This document shows positions 7,680-15,040 of a stretch of 27,309 bases of DNA, piece after piece. A program made the translations under genes and the position numbers. The stretch lies in assembly GCA_039179985.1 (NCBI GenBank), contig JBCDED010000055.1, forward strand, positions 1 to 27,309. Direction: 5' to 3'. This stretch comes from JBCCMQ01 sp039179985 (GTDB lineage: Bacteria > Pseudomonadota > Alphaproteobacteria > Rhodobacterales > Rhodobacteraceae). Numbering within the stretch: the first letter of the stretch is position 1; each line of letters begins with the position of its first letter. The notes beneath the pieces were generated by a model that was given only the letters and a program-made list of their open reading frames with translations, had not been told where the DNA came from and ran no database searches.

Positions 7680-8369
7680 ATGTTCGCGGTTCTGAAAACC
7701 GGCGGCAAGCAGTACAAGGTTGAGTCCGGCGACGTCCTCCGCGTCGAAAAGCTTGCGGCAACCCAGGGCGACACTGTCCAGTTCAACGACATCCTGATGG
7801 TCGGCGCGACCGTCGGCACCCCACTTGTGGACGGTGCCGCCGTGCAGGCCCAGGTCATCGACCAGATCAAGGGCGACAAGGTCATCCACTTTGTCAAACG
7901 CCGCCGGAAGCACTCTTCGCAGCGCACCAAGGGCCACCGCCAGCAGCTGACCCTGCTCCGCATCACCGAGATCCTTGAGAAGGGTGGGGACAAGACCGGC
8001 GTGATGGCGGCAATCGGCGCGGGCAGCGCGCCCGCCGAAGTGGCGCCCACCGAAGCTGCACCGAAGGCCGAAAAGCCCAAGGCCGCCAAGAAAGCGGCTC
8101 CAAAGCAAAAAGCCAAGGAAGACGCGCCCAAAGCCGAGGCTGCGCCTGCAGCCGCACCCGCCGGGGCCGATGACCTCAAGAAGCTGTCGGGCGTAGGCCC
8201 GGCGCTTGAGAAGAAACTGCTCGAAGCCGGCGTTACCAGCTTTGCCCAGATCGCAAGCTGGGGCGAAGCCGAGATCGCCGATTTCGATGAAAAGCTGTCC
8301 TTCAAGGGCCGCATCGAACGCGAGGGCTGGGTCGAACAGGCCAAAGCTCTTGTCGCAGAAAAGGAGTAA
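7680..8369 (+). CDS. rplU: 50S ribosomal protein L21 with C-terminal helix-hairpin-helix extension
   Basis: Residues 1 to about 104 are a normal L21 (FAVLKTGGKQYKV start; the KRRRKHSSQRTKGHRQ segment binds 23S rRNA). This is followed by a low-complexity Ala/Lys/Pro/Glu linker (about 113-162) and a folded tail (163-229) with a helix-hairpin-helix-like core LKKLSGVGPALEKKLLEAG (from 166) and a FKGRIEREGWVEQAK ending. The product is 229 residues, more than twice the usual 103. A similar tail occurs on other Rhodobacterales proteins such as NuoE, from memory. The start has an AAGGAAG-type ribosome-binding sequence. It lies 6 bp upstream of rpmA. The tail's function is unknown to me. Confidence 0.98.
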   Translation: MFAVLKTGGKQYKVESGDVLRVEKLAATQGDTVQFNDILMVGATVGTPLVDGAAVQAQVIDQIKGDKVIHFVKRRRKHSSQRTKGHRQQLTLLRITEILEKGGDKTGVMAAIGAGSAPAEVAPTEAAPKAEKPKAAKKAAPKQKAKEDAPKAEAAPAAAPAGADDLKKLSGVGPALEKKLLEAGVTSFAQIASWGEAEIADFDEKLSFKGRIEREGWVEQAKALVAEKE

Positions 8370-8375
8370 CGACCA

Positions 8376-8645
8376 ATGGCACACAAAAAAGCGGGTGGTT
8401 CGTCCCGTAACGGACGCGACAGCGCCGGCCGCCGCCTGGGCGTCAAGCTCTACGGTGGTCAGCACGCCATTCCGGGCAACATCATCGTGCGTCAGCGCGG
8501 CACCAAGTGGTGGCCAGGCGAAGGCGTGGGCATGGGCAAGGACCATACAATCTTTGCGACCGCCGAAGGCGCCGTGACCTTCCACAAAGGCCTTAAGGGC
8601 CGCACCTTTATCTCGGTGCTCCCAATGGCGGAGGCAGCCGAGTAG
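8376..8645 (+). CDS. rpmA: 50S ribosomal protein L27
   Basis: This 89-residue protein begins MAHKKAGGSSRNGRDS, the classical L27 N-terminus that reaches toward the peptidyl-transferase centre, and contains KLYGGQ and RQRGTKWWPGEGVGMGKDHT. There is no N-terminal extension of the kind cleaved in Firmicutes. Its AGGAG ribosome-binding site lies in the last codons of rplU, so the two genes are translated from one message. A strong intrinsic terminator follows 30 bp after the stop. Confidence 0.99.
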   Translation: MAHKKAGGSSRNGRDSAGRRLGVKLYGGQHAIPGNIIVRQRGTKWWPGEGVGMGKDHTIFATAEGAVTFHKGLKGRTFISVLPMAEAAE

Positions 8646-8674
8646 CCGACCCGAAAAGGCAAACCAAAGCTTTC

Positions 8675-8709
8675 AGGGATCGGCGAAATCGCCGGTCCCT
8701 TTCTCGTTT
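8675..8709 (+). terminator. Intrinsic terminator of rplU-rpmA
   Basis: An 11-bp stem (8675-8685 with 8690-8700, one T-G pair) has the loop AAAT and is followed by TTCTCGTTT. The T tract is broken by two C/G positions but the stem is long and GC-rich. It separates the ribosomal genes from the GNAT-obgE-proBA unit. Confidence 0.85.
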
Positions 8710-8827
8710 CAGGCAAGGGGATGCGGGACCGGCCGGTGGCCCCTGAAGGAAAGTGATTAGAAATCCGGGGTATGTGACCCCACATGTGCCAAACGGCGCA
8801 TTGTCATGCGGTCAGAGGAGGACTGGC

Positions 8828-9370
8828 ATGAAACACGATGTGATATTGAACCAGCCGGTTATCGAGACCGAGCGCTTCGTTCTGCGGCCCGTGCGCGGCT
8901 CGGACGCCGGTCTTCTGGCGCTCTATGCCGGGGACGAACGCGTCGCCCGCATGACGACCAGCATTCCCCATCCGCTGCCGCCCGGGGCGACCGAGGCGTT
9001 CATCGCCCGGTCCCAGAACCCTGAGCGCGTGGAAGACGTCTGGATCATGGACGGGTCGGGCCAGGGGCTTTCCGAAGTTCTGGGCGCGATCGCTTTGGAA
9101 CGGATGGAGGACGGTCAATCGGAAATCGGCTACTGGGTCGCGCCCGCCTTCTGGAACTCCGGAATTGCCAGCATGGCGGTCAAGGCCCTGATCGGCGCCA
9201 ATCCTCTGGAAAGCAGGACGATCTTTGCGTCGGTCTTTCAGGACAATCCCGGCTCGGCGCAGGTGCTGACCAACACAGGTTTTGCCTATATCGGTAATGC
9301 CGAGGCCTATTCGGTCGCGCGCGGCGCAACTGTGCCAACCTGGACCTATCTGCGGCGCATGGACGGCTGA
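8828..9370 (+). CDS. GNAT-family N-acetyltransferase (RimJ/RimL-like), first of tandem pair
   Basis: This 180-residue protein has the RimJ/RimL-type start (IETERFVLRPVRGSD), a central IGYWVAPAFWNSGIAS acetyl-CoA-binding segment and the QDNPGSAQVLTNTGF motif near the C-terminus that contacts the pantetheine. Such enzymes acetylate amino groups of proteins or small molecules with acetyl-CoA; the target is unknown. ATG 8828 is chosen over an in-frame upstream start because AGAGGAGG lies 7-14 bp before it. A second GNAT gene starts 10 bp after its stop, and the pair sits between rpmA and obgE, a placement seen in related alphaproteobacteria. Confidence 0.92.
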   Translation: MKHDVILNQPVIETERFVLRPVRGSDAGLLALYAGDERVARMTTSIPHPLPPGATEAFIARSQNPERVEDVWIMDGSGQGLSEVLGAIALERMEDGQSEIGYWVAPAFWNSGIASMAVKALIGANPLESRTIFASVFQDNPGSAQVLTNTGFAYIGNAEAYSVARGATVPTWTYLRRMDG

Positions 9371-9380
9371 TGGTGCCGCC

Positions 9381-9911
9381 ATGCTGCCCTTCGTCGACAC
9401 CGCGCGCCTGCGGCTGCGTCCATTCCTGGATGGCGAGGCAGGCAGGCTAGCCCAGCTGGCGGGCGCCCCGGCGCTCGCCCGCATGATGGGGTCCGTGCCA
9501 TTGCCCTTCAGTGCAGAGGCGGCGGCAGAGTGGATGGCGCTTAGGGCCTGGGACAATCCGCCAGGCTTCATGCTGGCGATTTGCGATCCGGCGGACTTGT
9601 TGCTGGGTGGTGTGGGCGTCGGTCCGGCGCCCCAGTTCGACTTCGGCTATTTTATCGGAGCCGACTACGCCGGTCGCGGCTACGCGACCGAGGCGGGACA
9701 GGCTGTCGTTGCTGAGGTCTTCGCAGGGCGGGATGCGCCCGTTGCGCTGTCGGCGAGTTGTTTTCAAGACAACCTCCCCTCGCGCCGCGTTCTGGAAAAA
9801 CTCGGCTTTCACTACGCGCGGTCGTCGGTGGGCCGGTCCAAGGCGCGCCTTGAGCCCGGACCCATTTGGCAGTATCGCCTGACGCGCGCAGCCTTTGAGG
9901 CCCAACCATGA
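9381..9911 (+). CDS. GNAT-family N-acetyltransferase, second of tandem pair
   Basis: This 176-residue paralogue of the preceding gene has FVDTARLRLRPF near its start, the FGYFIGADYAGRGYATEAG acetyl-CoA segment with the R-x-x-G-x-G/A-like loop, and DNLPSRRVLEKLGF. The ATG at 9381 is preferred; the longer frame upstream overlaps the previous gene and lacks family similarity. Its stop overlaps the obgE start in an ATGA, so the two are probably translationally coupled. Substrate is unknown. A link to ribosome assembly through ObgE and L27 is suggested only by position. Confidence 0.9.
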   Translation: MLPFVDTARLRLRPFLDGEAGRLAQLAGAPALARMMGSVPLPFSAEAAAEWMALRAWDNPPGFMLAICDPADLLLGGVGVGPAPQFDFGYFIGADYAGRGYATEAGQAVVAEVFAGRDAPVALSASCFQDNLPSRRVLEKLGFHYARSSVGRSKARLEPGPIWQYRLTRAAFEAQP

Positions 9912-10945
9912 AATTTCTCGATCTCGCAAAGGTCTACATCCGCTCTGGTGGCGGGGGTGCGGGCTGTGTCAGCTTCCGGCGCGAGAAGTATATCGAATAC
10001 GGCGGGCCTGATGGCGGCGACGGCGGGCGCGGCGGTGATGTGATTGCCGAAGCAGTCGACGGGCTGAACACGCTCATCGATTTTCGCTATCAGCAGCATT
10101 TCTTTGCCAAGAACGGTCAACCCGGCATGGGCAAGCAGCGGACAGGGGCCGATGGCAAGGACGTCTTGCTGCGGGTCCCCGTCGGGACCGAAATCCTTGA
10201 TGAGGATGAAGACGCGGTGCTGGCGGACCTGACGGCCGTGAACGACCGCTATGTGATTGCCCGGGGCGGCAACGGTGGTTTCGGCAACCTCCACTTCAAA
10301 AGCGCCACCAATCAGGCGCCCCGGCGCGCGAATCCAGGGCAGACAGGGGTTGAGCGCACGATCTGGCTGCGGCTGAAGCTCATCGCTGACGCAGGGCTTC
10401 TGGGCCTGCCCAATGCGGGGAAATCCACCTTCCTTGCGGCCACCTCGAATGCGCGCCCGAAGATCGCTGACTATCCGTTCACGACGCTTCATCCCAATCT
10501 AGGTGTCGTGGGCATCGACGATACAGAGATCGTCATGGCCGATATCCCGGGTCTGATCGAAGGTGCCCACGAAGGCCGGGGGATCGGGGACCGGTTTCTG
10601 GGGCACGTGGAACGCTGCAAGGTCCTGCTGCATCTAGTCGACGGCACGTCCGAAACCGTGGCCGAGGACTATGCGACAATCATTGGCGAGCTTGAAGCCT
10701 ACGGTGGCGATCTGGCTGAAAAGCCCAGGGTCACCGCGCTGAACAAGATCGATGCGCTTAGCGAAAACGAACGCGCCGAGCGGCTTGCGGACCTGCAGGA
10801 CGCCGTGGGTGGCCCTGTTCTGGCCATGTCGGGCGTCAGCCGGGAAGGTCTGCCAGAGGTCCTGCGCGCCGTGCGCCAGACCATCGAACGCGAGCTCGAC
10901 GCGGAGGCCGAGGCGGCAGAGGACGCGGGACCATGGCGGCCCTGA
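9908..10945 (+). CDS. obgE: GTPase ObgE/CgtA
   Basis: This 345-residue protein has the Gly-rich Obg domain (residues 1-158, with GGGGAGCVSFRREK and GGPDGGDGGRGGDV) and a G domain from 159. G1 is GLPNAGKS (166-173), G3 is DIPG (212-215) and G4 is NKID (279-282). There is no third OCT domain; it ends in a short acidic tail, usual for alphaproteobacteria. ObgE is an essential GTPase acting in late 50S assembly and in stress and cell-cycle control. The start overlaps the upstream GNAT by 4 bp, and its last 13 bp overlap proB, so the four-gene unit is probably one operon. Confidence 0.98.
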   Translation: MKFLDLAKVYIRSGGGGAGCVSFRREKYIEYGGPDGGDGGRGGDVIAEAVDGLNTLIDFRYQQHFFAKNGQPGMGKQRTGADGKDVLLRVPVGTEILDEDEDAVLADLTAVNDRYVIARGGNGGFGNLHFKSATNQAPRRANPGQTGVERTIWLRLKLIADAGLLGLPNAGKSTFLAATSNARPKIADYPFTTLHPNLGVVGIDDTEIVMADIPGLIEGAHEGRGIGDRFLGHVERCKVLLHLVDGTSETVAEDYATIIGELEAYGGDLAEKPRVTALNKIDALSENERAERLADLQDAVGGPVLAMSGVSREGLPEVLRAVRQTIERELDAEAEAAEDAGPWRP

Positions 10946-12039
10946 GCACCGCACGGCGTATCGTCGTGAAAATCGGGTCCGCCTTGCTTGTGGATCGGGA
11001 AACGGGCGCCCTCCGGGGCGACTGGCTGGCGGGGCTTGCGGAAGATGTGGCCGCACTTCGCGCAAAGGGCCGCGATGTCGTTCTGGTGTCTTCGGGCTCT
11101 ATTGCGCTTGGCCGTGCCACGCTCGGTCTGACGGTCGGCACGCTGCCCCTGGAACGCGCGCAGGCCGCCGCTGCCGTCGGTCAGATCCGGCTGGCCCGCG
11201 CCTATGAGGAAGCGCTGGCTCCGCACGGAATCACCACGGCGCAGGTGTTGGTAACACTTGAGGACAGCGCCAACCGCCGCCGTTATCTCAACAGCCGCGC
11301 AACGCTGCAAACGCTGCTGGGGCTTGGCGTGGTGCCCATCGTCAACGAAAACGACACGGTGGCCACCGATGAAATCCGCTTTGGCGACAATGACAGACTT
11401 GCCGCGCAGATCGCCGTGACCGTGGGGGCCGATTGCCTTGTGCTACTCAGCGACGTGGACGGCTTCTATTCAGCCAACCCGCTGGAAGACCCGACCGCCC
11501 GGCGTTTTGACGAAATCAGCGAGATCACCCCCGAGATCGAGGCCATGGCGGGCGACGCAGGGTCAGGGCTGTCAAAAGGCGGGATGAAGACCAAGCTCAT
11601 GGCGGCAAAGACGGCCACCGGCGCCGGGGCCGCTATGGCGATCACCGAAGGCCGGACCGAAAACCCGCTCTCCGCGCTCGCGGGCGGCGCCCCGGCGACC
11701 TGGTTTCTGGCCCAGACCGACCCGCAGGCGGCGCGCAAACGCTGGGTTGCGGCGATGAAACCGCAAGGCACGATCACCATCGACGCCGGTGCGCGCGCTG
11801 CGCTGATCGAAGGGAAATCGCTCTTGCCCGCAGGGATCGTGGCCGTCTCGGGCGAGTTCGGGCGCGGCGACCCGGTGGAGATCCGCGGACCTGAAGGGCA
11901 CCGTCTGGGCCAAGGCCTGACACGCTACACATCAGGCGAGGCCGAGGCTATTCGCGGCCATCGCTCCGGTGACATTGAAACGATCCTGGGCTATCCCGGT
12001 CGGGCAGCTCTGATCCACAGGGATGATTTGGCAATATGA
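10933..12039 (+). CDS. proB: Glutamate 5-kinase
   Basis: This 368-residue enzyme combines an amino-acid-kinase domain (start RRIVVKIGSALLVD; SSGSIALG; VPIVNENDTVATDEIRFGDND for glutamate and nucleotide binding; LLSDVDGFY) with a C-terminal PUA domain from about residue 275 (GTITIDAGARAALI onward). It phosphorylates glutamate to glutamyl-5-phosphate, the first and proline-inhibited step of proline synthesis. Its ATG lies inside the end of obgE (13-bp overlap), and its stop overlaps proA in ATGA. All key motifs are intact. Confidence 0.98.
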   Translation: MAALSTARRIVVKIGSALLVDRETGALRGDWLAGLAEDVAALRAKGRDVVLVSSGSIALGRATLGLTVGTLPLERAQAAAAVGQIRLARAYEEALAPHGITTAQVLVTLEDSANRRRYLNSRATLQTLLGLGVVPIVNENDTVATDEIRFGDNDRLAAQIAVTVGADCLVLLSDVDGFYSANPLEDPTARRFDEISEITPEIEAMAGDAGSGLSKGGMKTKLMAAKTATGAGAAMAITEGRTENPLSALAGGAPATWFLAQTDPQAARKRWVAAMKPQGTITIDAGARAALIEGKSLLPAGIVAVSGEFGRGDPVEIRGPEGHRLGQGLTRYTSGEAEAIRGHRSGDIETILGYPGRAALIHRDDLAI

Positions 12040-13301
12040 AAGACCTCGATGACATTCACGCCGTGATGGTGGATATCGGACGGCGCGCAAAGACCGCCTC
12101 AGAGGAACTGGCCTTTGCCCCGACCGCCGCCAAGACCGCCGCGCTTCATGCGGCCGCGGAGGCGATCCGCGCCCGCCAGGACGAAATTATCGCCGCCAAT
12201 GCAAAGGACATGGAGTTCGGGCGCGAAAGAGGGCTGAGCGGTGCCATGATGGACCGGCTGATGCTCGATCCCGCGCGCATCGGCGGCATGGCGGACGGGC
12301 TGCGCTCGGTCGCTGATCAACCGGACCCCGTTGGCGAGGTCATGGAGGAATGGGACCGTCCCACGGGCCTGCACATCCGCCGCGTGCGGACGCCTCTTGG
12401 CGTCATTGGGGTTATCTATGAAAGCCGTCCCAACGTGACGGCGGATGCGGGCGCGCTCTGTCTGAAATCCGGAAACGCGGTGATCCTGCGCGGGGGGTCG
12501 GAGAGTTTTCATTCCTCGCAGGCTATTCACGCCTGCCTCGTGGATGGACTGAAGGCGGCCGGGCTGCCCGAGGATGCGATCCAGCTAGTTCCCACCCGCG
12601 ACCGTGCAGCGGTCAGCGAGATGCTGGCTATGACCGACAGCATCGATGTGATCGTGCCCCGCGGTGGAAAGGGCCTCGTCGGGCTGGTGCAGCGCGAGGC
12701 GCGGGTGCCGGTTTTCGCCCATCTCGAAGGCATCGTGCACATCTACGTCGACAAGGCGGCCGACCCCGAAAAGGCGCTGAAGGTGGTTTTGAACGCCAAA
12801 ACGCGCCGGACAGGTATCTGCGGTGCGGCCGAATGCCTGCTGATCCATGAGGATGTGGCCGAAACCATTGGTCAGGGCCTCGTGCGCGCGCTGCTCCAGG
12901 CGGGCGTCGACGTTCACGCGGATGGCGCGTTGGCGGAGATCGATGGCACGACACCAGCGACGCCCGAGGACTGGGGCAAGGAGTTCCTCGACATGGTCAT
13001 CGCGGCCCGCGTGGTGCCTGACATCGACGCCGCAATCCAGCATATCCGCACCTACGGCTCACAGCACACCGATTGCATCCTGACCGAAGACGATGCCGCC
13101 GCGACATGGTTCTTCCAGCGCCTCGATAGCGCCATCCTGATGCGCAACGCCTCGACCCAGTTTGCCGACGGCGGCGAGTTCGGGATGGGCGCCGAAATCG
13201 GGATCGCCACGGGCAAGATGCACGCGCGCGGACCGGTCGGCACGGCTCAGCTGACCAGCTTCAAATATCTTGTCGAGGGCGACGGGACGACGCGTGCCTG
13301 A
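12036..13301 (+). CDS. proA: Glutamate-5-semialdehyde dehydrogenase
   Basis: This 421-residue enzyme of the aldehyde dehydrogenase superfamily reduces glutamyl-5-phosphate to glutamate-5-semialdehyde with NADPH. The catalytic cysteine is C262 in the RRTGICGAAECLL motif; IGVIYESRPNVTADAGALCLKSGN and RGG (nucleotide site) are present. It overlaps proB by four bases, fitting an obligate two-enzyme relay with an unstable intermediate. It ends six bases before the stop of the convergent chpT-like gene, with no visible terminator between. Confidence 0.98.
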   Translation: MKDLDDIHAVMVDIGRRAKTASEELAFAPTAAKTAALHAAAEAIRARQDEIIAANAKDMEFGRERGLSGAMMDRLMLDPARIGGMADGLRSVADQPDPVGEVMEEWDRPTGLHIRRVRTPLGVIGVIYESRPNVTADAGALCLKSGNAVILRGGSESFHSSQAIHACLVDGLKAAGLPEDAIQLVPTRDRAAVSEMLAMTDSIDVIVPRGGKGLVGLVQREARVPVFAHLEGIVHIYVDKAADPEKALKVVLNAKTRRTGICGAAECLLIHEDVAETIGQGLVRALLQAGVDVHADGALAEIDGTTPATPEDWGKEFLDMVIAARVVPDIDAAIQHIRTYGSQHTDCILTEDDAAATWFFQRLDSAILMRNASTQFADGGEFGMGAEIGIATGKMHARGPVGTAQLTSFKYLVEGDGTTRA

Positions 13302-13307
13302 GGGGCG

Positions 13308-13955
13308 CTAGAACTCCACGATAATCCGGCTGTTGGACAGGGTCGTGCGGATTGCCCGGTCCATGTCGCGTGCGGCAAGGGAGGCCAGCGCGAAATGCAC
13401 GCGCGCGGCGCTGATCGCAGAGAGGTCAGGGTCTGCCGCTTCAAGCAGGGTCCAGTGCTCGGCGTCGATCTTGGCCTTCTCGGCGATGCCCGTGATCCGC
13501 CAGCTGCCGCCCGCCTCGGTGACGTCGATCGTGCCGCCGAACGGATAGGCGCTTTCAAAGCACATAAGCAACAGGAAGCTCAGCTTTACGGCCTGCCGGG
13601 GTTGTTCGCCCACTGCGCGCCACTGGAACTTCAGCCGCGCGCCACGGGTCATGTCCGACAGAACCGACTGGACTTCACTGAAGCCTACGGCCTGCCCGGA
13701 CTCTGCGGCTCCGAAGGCGATCCGGAAATAGCGCACGCGCGCGTTGGCGTGGCTCACGCTTTCGGCGATCAGAGTCATCTCCGGGCTCGACATGGCGCCG
13801 CTCATTTCCAGAAGCTCGACACCGTTTGCGATGGCCCCGAGCGGGCTGATAAGGTCGTGGCAAATTCGCGAGCCGAGCAAGGCAGTCAGATCGCTTTGTG
13901 GAGGGATGGTTTTCGTGGATGAAGGCAGAGTCTGTGCAGGAGTCGCTGTGGCCAT
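13308..13955 (-). CDS. chpT: ChpT-like histidine phosphotransferase
   Basis: This 215-residue protein has the DHp-like helix ALLGSRICHDLISPLGAIANG, with the phospho-accepting histidine at H33, and a degenerate GHKL-type second domain lacking an ATP-binding G box. This is the layout of ChpT, which carries phosphate from the hybrid kinase CckA to CtrA (and CpdR) in alphaproteobacteria. In Rhodobacterales the relay governs motility, gene transfer agents and other traits rather than being strictly essential. The ATG at 13955 overlaps by two bases the start of the divergent DUF3553 gene, leaving no intergenic promoter space. cckA and ctrA are not in the window. Confidence 0.88.
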   Translation of the reverse strand: MATATPAQTLPSSTKTIPPQSDLTALLGSRICHDLISPLGAIANGVELLEMSGAMSSPEMTLIAESVSHANARVRYFRIAFGAAESGQAVGFSEVQSVLSDMTRGARLKFQWRAVGEQPRQAVKLSFLLLMCFESAYPFGGTIDVTEAGGSWRITGIAEKAKIDAEHWTLLEAADPDLSAISAARVHFALASLAARDMDRAIRTTLSNSRIIVEF

Positions 13956-14130
13956 GATGAACTCGCTATTGGAACCGGGGATGTTTGTGCGTCACCCCAT
14001 TGAGGAAGACTGGGGCCTTGGGCAGGTCCAGTCGAACGTCGGTGGAAAGATCACGGTGAACTTCGAGCATGCGGGCAAAGTGGTGGTTGATGGATCGCGG
14101 GTAGAGCTTGTTTTGGTTCATTCGGATTAG
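13954..14130 (+). CDS. DUF3553 small protein
   Basis: This 58-residue protein starts MMNSLLEPGMFVRHP and contains DWGLGQVQSN, GGKITVNFEHAGK and a VELVLV ending, the pattern of the alphaproteobacterial DUF3553 family. The fold looks like a small all-beta barrel resembling the CarD/UvrD-tail class of RNA-polymerase or nucleic-acid contact modules, but this is inference. ATG 13954 is preferred because AGGAG lies 11 bp upstream; ATG 13957 is the alternative. An in-frame extension upstream is antisense to chpT and lacks family similarity. Function is unknown. Its start overlaps that of chpT. Confidence 0.88.
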   Translation: MMNSLLEPGMFVRHPIEEDWGLGQVQSNVGGKITVNFEHAGKVVVDGSRVELVLVHSD

Positions 14131-14143
14131 AGTGCCGTGCGGA

Positions 14144-14173
14144 TTGATCAGATCGATAACACAACTTTAAGAT
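14144..14173 (+). promoter_or_regulatory. Putative promoter of olsBA
   Basis: TTGATC (14144-14149) and TAAGAT (14168-14173) are separated by 18 bp in the 130-bp gap before olsB. The match is moderate (four of six in each box). No Pho-box-like repeat could be recognised nearby. Confidence 0.4.
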
Positions 14174-14260
14174 GTATGAAAGTGGGTCTGTGCGTGGTTG
14201 CAAATAGCAGGGGCGACCCTTACAACACGTCAACTCGGGACAAGGGGCAGGGCACAGAAG

Positions 14261-15040
14261 GTGAGCGCCGAAAAGGCCAGATTCGAGCTGCGACTCGCCA
14301 ATACTGATGCCGACAGACTTGCCGCGCAGCGTCTGCGATACCGGGTCTTCGTCGAGGAACTGGGCGCAGACGGCGCGATGGTCGATCATAAAAACCGGCT
14401 GGAGCAGGATCGCTTCGATCCGTACTTTGACCACCTGGTGCTTTTTGATGCCGATTGGCCGGGCGATCCCATCGACAGCGCGGTCGGCGTATACCGCCTG
14501 ATGCGCGACGATCAGGCCAACGAACTCGGTCGGTTTTATTCCGAAGACGAGTACGATCTGACGCGTCTGAAGCAAAGCGGTCGCAAGCTGGTCGAGCTTG
14601 GGCGGTCCTGCGTCGATGCGCGGGTGCGCGGCGGCACGGCGATGTTTCACCTTTGGAACGGGCTTGCGGACTATGTCATAGGTCATGACATCGAAGTCAT
14701 GTTCGGTGTGGCGAGCTTTCACGGGACAGATATCGAGACGCTGAAAGAACCTTTGTCCTATTTGCACCACAACCACCTTGCGCCCGAGGCGATCCGGGTC
14801 CGCGTGCAGGATGATCATTTCCAGTCCATGGATCTGATGGCCGCTCAGGACACCAGCCGCCAGCGCGCCATGGTGGCCACACCGGCACTGATCAAGGCTT
14901 ACCTCAGGCTTGGCGGTTTCGTGGGCGAGGGCGCATTTATCGACTATGACTTTAACACCGTGGATGTCTGTTTGATCATGGATACCGCGCAGATGAGCGC
15001 CAAACACAGGGCCTATTACGAAAAGGGCCGCGTGGCGTGA
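14261..15040 (+). CDS. olsB: L-ornithine N-alpha-acyltransferase (OlsB-like)
   Basis: This 259-residue protein of the GNAT-fold OlsB family has the conserved RLAAQRLRYRVFVEELGA segment near its start, VGVYRLMRDDQA, and VELGRSCVDARVRGGTAMFHLWNGLADY. OlsB joins a 3-hydroxyacyl chain from ACP to the alpha-amino group of ornithine, giving lyso-ornithine lipid. I choose GTG 14261 as the start, since family similarity begins just after it; a TTG at 14198 would add 21 unconserved residues. The stop overlaps the start of olsA (GTGA), the usual arrangement. Related proteins are often annotated simply as haemolysin-like acyltransferases. Confidence 0.88.
   Translation: MSAEKARFELRLANTDADRLAAQRLRYRVFVEELGADGAMVDHKNRLEQDRFDPYFDHLVLFDADWPGDPIDSAVGVYRLMRDDQANELGRFYSEDEYDLTRLKQSGRKLVELGRSCVDARVRGGTAMFHLWNGLADYVIGHDIEVMFGVASFHGTDIETLKEPLSYLHHNHLAPEAIRVRVQDDHFQSMDLMAAQDTSRQRAMVATPALIKAYLRLGGFVGEGAFIDYDFNTVDVCLIMDTAQMSAKHRAYYEKGRVA

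Noticed and set aside
7063..7695. 210-codon plus-strand frame across the tRNA-Ser gene into rplU
   Set aside because: It runs antisense through the tRNA and overlaps the rplU start in another frame; no protein motif.
6848..8446. 532-codon minus-strand frame spanning rpmA, rplU and the tRNA gene
   Set aside because: It crosses a tRNA and two ribosomal protein genes in antisense and has no family similarity; only its last 66 codons are considered as a possible small leader ORF.
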